Assembly: GCA_964348185.1 (NCBI GenBank)
Contig: CAYGBW010000136.1
Coordinates: forward strand, 1 to 14,242
DNA length: 14,242 bases
DNA from: CAYGBW01 sp964348185
Lineage (GTDB): Bacteria > Desulfobacterota > BSN033 > WVXP01
Reading direction: 5' to 3'
Position numbers and translations under genes: made by a program. Below, one piece after another: positions 1-5,523 of the stretch. Below the pieces are notes generated by a model. That model did not search any database, had not been told where the DNA came from, and saw only the letters and a list, made by a program, of their open reading frames with translations. Within the stretch, counting starts at the first letter, position 1, and each line of letters starts with the position of its first letter.

Positions 1-78
1 CTCGATCCCTTCCTCGAAGAGCTTTCTGATCTTGGAAGCCTCTGCTATCTCACCCTCGATTCTTCTTGACAACCTCAT
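1..78 (-). CDS. Probable PLP-dependent aminotransferase, N-terminal fragment
   Basis: Only the first 26 codons are inside the window; the gene continues past the left edge. The start is ATG at 78, preceded by a good ribosome binding site (GGGAGG, four bases upstream). The visible peptide begins MRLSRRIEGEIAEAS and continues KIRKLFEEGIE. This resembles the start of class I/II aminotransferases common in Deltaproteobacteria, which open with a short basic helix and then a [SA]xxIRKMFEEG-like stretch before the substrate-binding region. No catalytic residue is visible, so the family call rests on N-terminal resemblance alone and the substrate cannot be named. The gene starts 21 bp after the stop of the MJ0042/DUF3426 gene on the same strand, so the two are probably cotranscribed. 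Confidence 0.5.
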   Translation of the reverse strand, partial: MRLSRRIEGEIAEASKIRKLFEEGIE

Positions 79-99
79 GGGGCCTCCCTTGACCACGTT

Positions 100-1470
100 T
101 CAAACGCCCGGGGCCTCCAGTTTTTCAACCTTGAAACTCTTTCCCTCTCTGGATAGACCCGAAAAGATGGCCATGAAAGGAATGGTCTCTCGGGCTTCAA
201 CCACCATATCCTTGGGTCTTTTGGGCTGGAGGATCTCGTCTCCCGCAAAGAATTTGGGCGAAAGCCTCTCAAGCTCTTCTCGGCTGAAGACATTTCCGCA
301 GAAGATCACTTTCTCCCTTATCCTGTTCCCGACCTGGTCCAAGATGATGACCTTCAGCTTCACATACCGCTTTGCCCGCCTGGATTTGTTTGTCACATTA
401 CCCTTGATAACGTAAATCCGATGCTGGCCGATCTCATCCTCATACCCCTGAAGACCACTCAGTTCCAGACTAGACTCTCGAAACCCGAACACGTCCTCCC
501 ACAACCCCGAGATCTTCTCCACCGCAGTCTGAAACGTGGGACCAATGTTTATGGGGAGGTCCACGGAGGTCCCCTGGCTCCGCCACCACACCAAAATCGC
601 AGCACCGAGAAGGAGGAGGAGAATCAAAAACAGAATCCCCCTGAGAGAAGAGCGTCGCCTGACCGGCCGTTCCTCCAATCCTTCGCCCTTGAGGAGATCC
701 TCAAATTTCTTCTCCTCCAAAGACGGAAGGATCGCCCCTCTCGCTTCGCCTTCGGACTCCTGCTCGACATCCCCTTTGAAAAAGGCTTCAACCGACATCT
801 GGGGTTCTCTCTGTGGGGTTGGTAATTCTCCAGGATCGGCTCTCGTGACTTCCGACAGTTCAGAGGCCAGTGAGGTGTGGAGATCCCTAGCCTCGGCATC
901 CATCTCTTCCCCAGAGGGGAGTTCAAAAGTCCCAGGTTTCCCTGAAATCGATTCTTCAGTTGAGGATTCGGGCTCGCCGACGAGGACTTGCCCCCGTTCG
1001 ATTATGGCTTCATCGGAAGGGGCCTCTGCACGTTGCGACGGTTCGGGAGCCAAGAGGGATCGAAAATCAATCCCTTCCGAACCCGCCTCTTCTGCGGAGG
1101 GTTCTTCGGGTTGTCCAGATTCTCGTGGGATTGGGCCCTCATGAGAGACCTCGGGTTCGACCGAGTCTGGAGGGGCTTCCTGTTTCACCATAAACTCTTC
1201 AAACGAGATGTCTCCCCTTTCATCGGGGATGGGGGCGAGTCTTTCCCCGTCCCCGGTGGCCGTCTCCTCTGGGGGCATCCCCTCCTTCCCAATCTGATCC
1301 CTATGAAAACTCTCGAAGCTATCAAACTCGGAGAGAAGATCAGCTGAGCTTCGTTTGTCTACCTTAAAAACATGCTTGCACCTTGAGCAACGGACCTTAA
1401 TCCCGTCGGGTGGGATCCGGGAGTCGTCCAAATTGAAACTGGCTTCGCAAGACTCACAAGTTACGATCAT
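100..1470 (-). CDS. MJ0042-type zinc-ribbon, single-pass membrane protein with DUF3426 domain
   Basis: A 456-residue protein of three parts. Residues 1-36 form an MJ0042-type zinc ribbon with C5-x2-C8 and C28-x2-C31. Residues 40-265 are a low-complexity linker rich in Glu, Ser and Pro. A membrane helix follows at about 278-296, after the basic cluster RPVRRRSSLR. The C-terminal 120 residues match DUF3426, a beta-rich domain in which a residue run such as GNVTNKSRRAKRYVKLKV is typical. The topology suggests a cytoplasmic zinc ribbon and a periplasmic DUF3426 domain. The start at 1470 is preferred over a frame extension to 1527, because the zinc-ribbon family begins MxVxCxxC and AGGAG lies five bases upstream. 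The family's function is unknown; MJ0042 proteins are often suggested to be regulators or assembly factors. A probable aminotransferase follows directly. Confidence 0.88.
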   Translation of the reverse strand: MIVTCESCEASFNLDDSRIPPDGIKVRCSRCKHVFKVDKRSSADLLSEFDSFESFHRDQIGKEGMPPEETATGDGERLAPIPDERGDISFEEFMVKQEAPPDSVEPEVSHEGPIPRESGQPEEPSAEEAGSEGIDFRSLLAPEPSQRAEAPSDEAIIERGQVLVGEPESSTEESISGKPGTFELPSGEEMDAEARDLHTSLASELSEVTRADPGELPTPQREPQMSVEAFFKGDVEQESEGEARGAILPSLEEKKFEDLLKGEGLEERPVRRRSSLRGILFLILLLLLGAAILVWWRSQGTSVDLPINIGPTFQTAVEKISGLWEDVFGFRESSLELSGLQGYEDEIGQHRIYVIKGNVTNKSRRAKRYVKLKVIILDQVGNRIREKVIFCGNVFSREELERLSPKFFAGDEILQPKRPKDMVVEARETIPFMAIFSGLSREGKSFKVEKLEAPGV

Positions 1471-1498
1471 GGCCTCTCCTTGCCATGGATTTTCAAGA

Positions 1499-1527
1499 AT
1501 TATCGACCAATATTCATGAAAAAGCAA
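1499..1527 (-). promoter_or_regulatory. Probable sigma70 promoter of the MJ0042/DUF3426 gene
   Basis: On the minus strand TTGCTT (1522-1527) and GATAAT (1499-1504) are separated by exactly 17 bp. Transcription would start near 1492, leaving a short leader of about 20 bases before the ATG at 1470. Each hexamer has one or two mismatches to consensus. Confidence 0.5.
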
Positions 1528-1595
1528 CCCTCTCCTAGTGACAGGGAACCGGAGTCAGGGATCAGCCACAAGCAGAATCGATGAGCAGAACCGAC

Positions 1596-1627
1596 AGCCG
1601 ACCCCCAATAGCTGACCCCTTTAGGGG
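1596..1627. promoter_or_regulatory. Direct repeat and small palindrome upstream of the larB promoter
   Basis: AGCCGACCCC (1596-1605) and AGCTGACCCC (1610-1619) are two copies of AGCYGACCCC, 14 bp apart start to start. The second copy runs into the palindrome CCCCT-TT-AGGGG (1616-1627). The block ends five bases before the -35 element of larB, a usual place for an activator or repressor site. No known regulator motif was recognised. Confidence 0.35.
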
Positions 1628-1631
1628 CTTC

Positions 1632-1659
1632 TTGACTTTCCGGCAAATCGTTATACAAT
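1632..1659 (+). promoter_or_regulatory. Probable sigma70 promoter of larB
   Basis: TTGACT (1632-1637) and TACAAT (1654-1659) are separated by 16 bp, each one base from consensus. The predicted start is near 1666, giving a leader of about 40 bases. The leader holds an inverted repeat at 1665-1687. Confidence 0.6.
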
Positions 1660-1664
1660 AACTG

Positions 1665-1687
1665 ATAGCCCCTTACGCAGGGGTTAT
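1665..1687 (+). promoter_or_regulatory. Inverted repeat at the start of the larB leader
   Basis: ATAGCCCC (1665-1672) and GGGGTTAT (1680-1687) form an 8-bp stem, including one G-T pair, around a 7-base loop. It sits at the predicted transcription start of larB. It could be a 5'-terminal mRNA hairpin or an operator covering +1. It is not a convincing terminator, because no gene ends here on either strand. Confidence 0.4.
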
Positions 1688-1704
1688 AATTTTGGTGAGT
1701 CACG

Positions 1705-2454
1705 ATGAATACGGATCGGTTGAGACGACTTCTCAGTGAGGTCCAATCGGGAAAGCGAACCGTGGACGAGGCGGTCGAGGTCCTCAAGGTGCTGCCCTTT
1801 GAGGCCCTCGACGATGCAACGGTCGACCATCATCGCCAGGTTCGCCGTGGATTCCCCGAAGTCATCCTGGGAGAGGGGAAAACGGCCGACCAGATCCTCT
1901 CGATCGTCCGGAGCATGACAGAGAAGGGGGAGAACGTCCTCATCACCCGTATTGAAGAGGATAAGATGGCGGTCCTCCGGAAGGTTTTCCCCGACATTCA
2001 ATACAATCCACGATCTCGGACGGCGACCCTTGTCGACAAACCGATTGAAATAACCGGAAAAGGCACAATCCTAATCCTCACCGCAGGAACAACCGACATC
2101 CCCGTCGCCGAGGAAGCCATGGTAACCTCTCAAATGATGGGAAATGAGGTGGAGATGATCTGCGACGTTGGGGTTGCAGGGATTCATCGCCTCTTACATC
2201 ATCGAGAGAGAATCATGAAGGCCCATGTCCTCATCGTCGTGGCAGGAATGGAAGGAGCCCTGCCCAGCGTCGTTGGGGGGTTGGTGAATCGACCCGTCAT
2301 TGCCGTTCCCACAAGCACCGGATACGGAACCAGCTTTCAAGGGGTGACGGCTCTTCTCGGAATGCTCAATTCCTGCGCCGCAGGTGTGACAGTCGTCAAC
2401 ATCGACAATGGATTCGGGGCAGGGTACACAGCCAGCTTGATCAACCGCCCTTAG
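1705..2454 (+). CDS. larB: Nickel pincer cofactor biosynthesis protein LarB
   Basis: LarB carboxylates and hydrolyses nicotinic acid adenine dinucleotide to give pyridinium-3,5-biscarboxylic acid mononucleotide, the first step to the nickel-pincer nucleotide (NPN) of LarA-type racemases. The 249-residue protein has the usual length and layout: a small N-terminal region (about 1-115) with the family signature RRGFPEVILGEGKT (47-60), then an AIR-carboxylase (PurE)-like Rossmann domain (about 119-245) with AGTTDIPVAEEA and GMEGALPSVVGG. Glu183 and Cys224 have the same spacing as the catalytic Glu180 and Cys221 that I recall for Lactiplantibacillus plantarum LarB, so it looks active. The start has a weak binding site (GGTGAG). 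The stop codon TAG overlaps the strong Shine-Dalgarno of the next gene, which suggests translational coupling. Confidence 0.93.
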   Translation: MNTDRLRRLLSEVQSGKRTVDEAVEVLKVLPFEALDDATVDHHRQVRRGFPEVILGEGKTADQILSIVRSMTEKGENVLITRIEEDKMAVLRKVFPDIQYNPRSRTATLVDKPIEITGKGTILILTAGTTDIPVAEEAMVTSQMMGNEVEMICDVGVAGIHRLLHHRERIMKAHVLIVVAGMEGALPSVVGGLVNRPVIAVPTSTGYGTSFQGVTALLGMLNSCAAGVTVVNIDNGFGAGYTASLINRP

Positions 2455-2462
2455 GAGGAGCG

Positions 2463-3089
2463 ATGACATTCTTTGAAAGAGCCGTTCTGGCCCTTCAGCC
2501 CATTAGAGACTATCTCGTCCCTTTCTTGGGGGTCGATGCGTTTCTTTCTCTGATTCTCACGATCCTTGTGGCAACCGTCATTTTACAGAATCGTCGGAAA
2601 AACCAAGCGATCATTTCAGAAGTGGAGAATCTCACCCGGCGCTACATCATATTCCGGGGGCGCCGTCAGGCTATCATGAGGATCCACCAGGGTGATGAGA
2701 AAGTCAAACTTGAAGTCCTCAAGGCCATTTCGAATAGCTGGAACCATTTCAAGAACACCCTGGAGGGCTATTCCATCACCCTTCGCGAAACAGACCGTCG
2801 CACCCGACACATCCTCTCTATACTGGGCATTTTCATGCTCCTCAATAGCCTCCGAACCTTCACCTTCGAAATTCCCACCGAGAGGATGCGCTGGGGAAGT
2901 CTCATTCTGCTCATCCGGGAACTGCCGCTTTACTTGTTTCTTCTCACGGGATTCCTGCTCATGAGCATTCAATCGCAACGATGGGGCAAGAGACCCCTGG
3001 AGAGTTTCAATGCGGAACTGGACGCCATCTTTTCCGACGTTGAGGAGGCTCAGGAGGCGTTGGACAACGAGTTTGACCCCATCGAATAG
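2463..3089 (+). CDS. Membrane protein of unknown family within the lar cluster
   Basis: I do not recognise this 208-residue protein. It has a hydrophobic segment at about 24-42. A basic, helix-prone cytoplasmic-looking stretch follows at about 43-115, rich in Arg and Lys (RRKNQ, FRGRRQAIMR, RETDRRTRH). A second helix lies at about 116-134, and a third hydrophobic region at about 145-170 may cross once or twice. It ends in an acidic tail (DVEEAQEALDNEFDPIE). There is no signal peptide cleavage site or known transporter motif. It starts eight bases after the larB stop and has a strong AGGAGGAG site that includes the end of that stop codon. It is therefore cotranscribed with larB and probably coupled to it. 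A role in nickel or cofactor handling is possible from position only; it does not resemble a NikMNQO or NiCoT transporter. Confidence 0.8.
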   Translation: MTFFERAVLALQPIRDYLVPFLGVDAFLSLILTILVATVILQNRRKNQAIISEVENLTRRYIIFRGRRQAIMRIHQGDEKVKLEVLKAISNSWNHFKNTLEGYSITLRETDRRTRHILSILGIFMLLNSLRTFTFEIPTERMRWGSLILLIRELPLYLFLLTGFLLMSIQSQRWGKRPLESFNAELDAIFSDVEEAQEALDNEFDPIE

Positions 3090-3109
3090 GTCTTCCTTGA
3101 GGAGGAGTT

Positions 3110-3490
3110 ATGGCCAAAGGGATCACCATCGTCATCGATTCACTGGAGGTAGAAGCCCAGCTGAACGACTCTCCTACTGCCGAGCTTTTATGGAAGAGCC
3201 TTCCCATTGAGGGGTCCGCCAACACGTGGGGCGATGAAATCTACTTCTCAATTCCAGTAAAGGCCAGTCTGGAGCGAGAAGCCCGAGACGAGATGGAAAG
3301 GGGAGAACTCGGATATTGGCCACCTGGATCCGCTTTCTGCATTTTCTTCGGTCCAACCCCTGCAAGCAGAGGAGGGGAAATCAGGGCGGCCAGTCCTGTC
3401 AATCCTATCGGCAAGATCATCGGAGACCCTGGGGTGTTCAAGGGGGTAAGGGACGGGGAGAGGGTCAGGATCAAGCGTCAAGAGGAGTAA
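3110..3490 (+). CDS. Cyclophilin-like fold protein (TM1367/PF04126-like)
   Basis: A 126-residue soluble protein that looks like the small cyclophilin-like family typified by Thermotoga TM1367. Family-like features are an N-terminal beta strand (KGITIVIDSLEVEAQL), then TAELLWKSLPIEG, the WGDEIYF motif (40-46), and GYWPPGSAFCIFFGPTPAS (68-86), followed by SPVNPIGKI. The fold resembles peptidyl-prolyl isomerases, but the human CypA-type catalytic Arg/Phe set is not evident and isomerase activity is not established for the family. The start is ATG at 3110 with GAGGAGG upstream, 20 bp after the preceding stop. It is the third gene of the larB transcription unit. Position hints at a link to NPN cofactor metabolism, but this is inference. 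Confidence 0.82.
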   Translation: MAKGITIVIDSLEVEAQLNDSPTAELLWKSLPIEGSANTWGDEIYFSIPVKASLEREARDEMERGELGYWPPGSAFCIFFGPTPASRGGEIRAASPVNPIGKIIGDPGVFKGVRDGERVRIKRQEE

Positions 3491-3496
3491 ACCAGG

Positions 3497-3512
3497 ACCT
3501 GCTAAAGCAGGT
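3497..3512. repeat. Perfect inverted repeat after the cyclophilin-like gene
   Basis: ACCTGCT-AA-AGCAGGT is a perfect 16-bp inverted repeat starting six bases after the stop codon at 3490. In RNA it would form a six-base-pair stem with a four-base loop. No T run follows, so it may mark the 3' end of the larB message, but it is not a canonical intrinsic terminator. Confidence 0.4.
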
Positions 3513-3540
3513 AAGTCTCTATGACGATTGAAAGTCAATT

Positions 3541-3840
3541 GTTTTGCACCGCAGAACCGCTGAACACGGAACCGCAGAATATCGAAGTGAAGCTCCCGGC
3601 GGCAAGACTTCGACGAGACCTGTCGGCGAGCTCAGGTCGAGCCGCTCAGTCGAGTCGTCGAGTCGCCTCGGGGCATCCGCGCAAAGGCGAGTGAAGAACC
3701 ATGCCTTAAGAAACCTCTGCTGTTCGAAATTCCTTGTTCGACATTCGATATTCAGACTGAAATACAGGCTAAAGCTGTTCGCCTGAAAGGCGAAGCCTTC
3801 AAACGTGGCGAAGGGAAAAACAAAACGAAAGACGATCGAT
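3541..3840. repeat. Repeat-rich non-coding block between the larB unit and larC
   Basis: This stretch of about 300 bp shows no credible gene. Three parts can be seen. At 3548-3579 the word ACCGCAGAA occurs twice (3548-3556 and 3571-3579). At 3610-3680 there is a TCGA-rich section containing the 8-base tandem TCGAGTCG (3650-3657, 3658-3665). At 3722-3755 TTCGA occurs three times within about 27 bases. Hairpins follow just before larC. Blocks of this composition are commonly scattered between genes in deltaproteobacterial genomes, and similar TCGAA-rich sequence closes the right end of this window. I read it as an interspersed intergenic repeat that has separated larC from the larB unit. Confidence 0.5.
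3778..3794. repeat. Short hairpin upstream of larC
   Basis: TTCGCCT (3778-3784) and AGGCGAA (3788-3794) pair perfectly around a 3-base loop. A second, weaker stem (CCTTC/GAAGG) follows within 25 bases. It lies 56 bp before the larC start, at the end of the repeat block. It may be a REP-like element or may affect larC expression. Confidence 0.4.
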
Positions 3841-3850
3841 ATCTACCATT

Positions 3851-5035
3851 ATGAGGATAGCCTACTTCGACTGTATTTCGGGGATCAGCGGGAATATGAT
3901 CCTGGGGGGCCTCTTGGATCTCGGAGTCCCCCAGAGCCTCGTGGAAGAGGGTCTCGCAAAACTGAATCTTGAACCTTTTGAGATCGTATCGTCCGTGGGG
4001 GAGAGAGCACACCTTCGGGGGATCCACGTCAGGATAAGACCGAAGGGAAGCGCCACCAAGGAAAGGAGCTTTGGGGAGATCAGAGACCTGATTGAGAAAA
4101 GCCCCTTGGACCCGGGGATTAGAGAGGCGAGCGTTGAGCCCTTCCGCCGACTGGCAGAGGTGGAGGGCAGAATCCATCGTCAGAAGCCTGAGGAGGTTCA
4201 TTTCCATGAGGTAGGAGCCCTCGACTCGATCGTCGACGTCATCGGTGCCGCTATCGGAATGGACTACTTGGGGGTGGATCGGGTGTATGCCTCTCGAATC
4301 CCTTTGGGAAGGGGCATGGTTGAGTGTCGTCACGGCATGCTACCGGTCCCCGTACCGGCCACAGTGGAACTGTTAAAAGGGGTTCCCGTATACGATTCGA
4401 AGGTTGATGGAGAACTGGTTACACCAACCGGGGCGGCGTGGATCACAACCCAGGCAGGCCAGTTTGGTACACTGCCAGACATGGAAATTCAAAAGGTGGG
4501 ATACGGTCTCGGCGACAGGGATCTCGGAAATATCCCCAACGTGCTCCGCATTCTCTTGGGCAACGCTAGGCCTTCCCTCTCCCAGGATCGGGTGTTGGTC
4601 GTTGAAACGGATATTGACGATATGAATCCCGAGTTCTTCGAGCCTCTTATGGAGAGACTCTTTGCCAGAGGGGCTCTGGATGTGTCTCTTATACCCGTTC
4701 AAAAGAAGAAAAACCGGCCAGGGGTGACGGTGAGAACACTCTGCGAAGAGGCGAGCCGCAGCGATGTCGTGGACACCATCCTTCGGGAATCAACCAGCAT
4801 CGGCGTTCGCTACTTTCCAGTCCATAGAGAGAAGCTGGAACGACGGATCGAATGGGTGGATACCCCCTTTGGACGGGTGAGGGTCAAGGTGTCGCAGGAC
4901 GGTGAAGGAAACGTTCGTCACCTCTCCCCGGAATATGAGGATTGCCGCCGCATCAGCCTGGAGATGAAAACCCCAGTCATGGAGGTTTATCAGGAAGCCC
5001 TCCTGGCGGCCAGAAAGATGAAAATCGGCCTGTGA
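3851..5035 (+). CDS. larC: Nickel insertion protein LarC (pyridinium-3,5-bisthiocarboxylate mononucleotide nickel chelatase)
   Basis: LarC inserts nickel into the dithiolated pyridinium mononucleotide in a CTP-dependent reaction, the last step of NPN synthesis. The 394-residue protein starts with the family signature MRIAYFDCISGISGNM. It then has EEVHFHEVGALDSIVDVIGA (114-133), GELVTPTGAA (187-196), the C-terminal-domain motif ETDIDDMNPE (252-261), TPFGRVRVK and SPEYEDC (359-365). It is one continuous frame, unlike L. plantarum, where LarC1 and LarC2 are joined by programmed frameshifting. Most relatives I recall have GISGDM where this has GISGNM (Asn15). No clear Shine-Dalgarno precedes the ATG, but the canonical N-terminus fixes the start. 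It faces the larB unit across a 360-bp repeat-bearing gap and converges on dciA with only 14 bp between stops. No larE or larA lies in the window. Confidence 0.93.
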   Translation: MRIAYFDCISGISGNMILGGLLDLGVPQSLVEEGLAKLNLEPFEIVSSVGERAHLRGIHVRIRPKGSATKERSFGEIRDLIEKSPLDPGIREASVEPFRRLAEVEGRIHRQKPEEVHFHEVGALDSIVDVIGAAIGMDYLGVDRVYASRIPLGRGMVECRHGMLPVPVPATVELLKGVPVYDSKVDGELVTPTGAAWITTQAGQFGTLPDMEIQKVGYGLGDRDLGNIPNVLRILLGNARPSLSQDRVLVVETDIDDMNPEFFEPLMERLFARGALDVSLIPVQKKKNRPGVTVRTLCEEASRSDVVDTILRESTSIGVRYFPVHREKLERRIEWVDTPFGRVRVKVSQDGEGNVRHLSPEYEDCRRISLEMKTPVMEVYQEALLAARKMKIGL

Positions 5036-5049
5036 TGGAGGGAAGGCAA

Positions 5050-5523
5050 TCACTCCGTCCCTCTCCCCCCGTTTGTCCCAACCTGCTTCACCATGATACG
5101 CCGAATCAGGTCCTTCAGGTCGCCGTCTTGAATCCCCTCAAGACACCCTTCCAATTCGTCACTGAGCCTGATCTCTTTCGGTTCGACCTTTGGTTGAATG
5201 CTCAAAAGGGCTGGATTGGGAGGAATGACCTCTCCCAGGGAGAATCGGATATCTCTGATCGCCCCCCCCTGGATGGTTTTGTGGATCCTCTCCAGCAGCA
5301 TCGGCTTCATGGTCTGAAGCTGCTGCATCCACGGGGAGCTTGAAACCCGGATAAAGAGAATTCGGTTTCTCAGCTTTTCAGGCTGAGTCTTTCTGGCGAC
5401 CTGTTCTCCCACGATGTCCCGCCAGAGAAGCCAGATTCGGTACCCTTCCAGTTTGGCGTCCAAATCCATATTACGAAGGGTCTTCTGGAGGACCTTATCA
5501 ATCCTGTGAATTCTCTTGGCCAT
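5050..5523 (-). CDS. dciA: DciA/DUF721 family protein (replicative helicase loading)
   Basis: A 157-residue protein with the DUF721 pattern: basic N-terminus (MAKRIHRIDKVLQKTLRNM), then LWRDIVGEQVARKTQP (about 29-44), LRNRILFIRVSSSPWMQQLQ (about 47-66) and LLERIHKTIQGGAIRDIRF. These match the KH-like domain of DciA, in which a conserved Trp-x-x-[IV]VG and S-x-x-Trp-x-x-[EQ]L stretch is diagnostic. DciA is the ancestral bacterial partner that loads the DnaB helicase. The frame is open upstream to 5694, but the family N-terminus places the start at ATG 5523, inside the end of metG (26-bp overlap, different frame). The C-terminal third (about 95-157) is a low-similarity extension. It is the last gene of its operon. 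Confidence 0.82.
   Translation of the reverse strand: MAKRIHRIDKVLQKTLRNMDLDAKLEGYRIWLLWRDIVGEQVARKTQPEKLRNRILFIRVSSSPWMQQLQTMKPMLLERIHKTIQGGAIRDIRFSLGEVIPPNPALLSIQPKVEPKEIRLSDELEGCLEGIQDGDLKDLIRRIMVKQVGTNGGRGTE

Noticed and set aside
421..1144. Two overlapping plus-strand frames of 134 and 202 residues
   Set aside because: They are antisense to the linker of the MJ0042/DUF3426 protein, have shadow-like Ser/Arg/Pro composition and no ribosome site.
3544..3786. An 80-residue plus-strand frame between the cyclophilin-like gene and larC
   Set aside because: It runs through the repeat block with tandem TCGA words, has no Shine-Dalgarno and gives a low-complexity Arg/Ser-rich peptide.
5038..5063. 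GAGGGA/TCCCTC hairpin between the larC and dciA stops as a bidirectional terminator
   Set aside because: A six-base stem with a 14-base loop and no T run on either side is too weak to call, although the convergent position is suitable.
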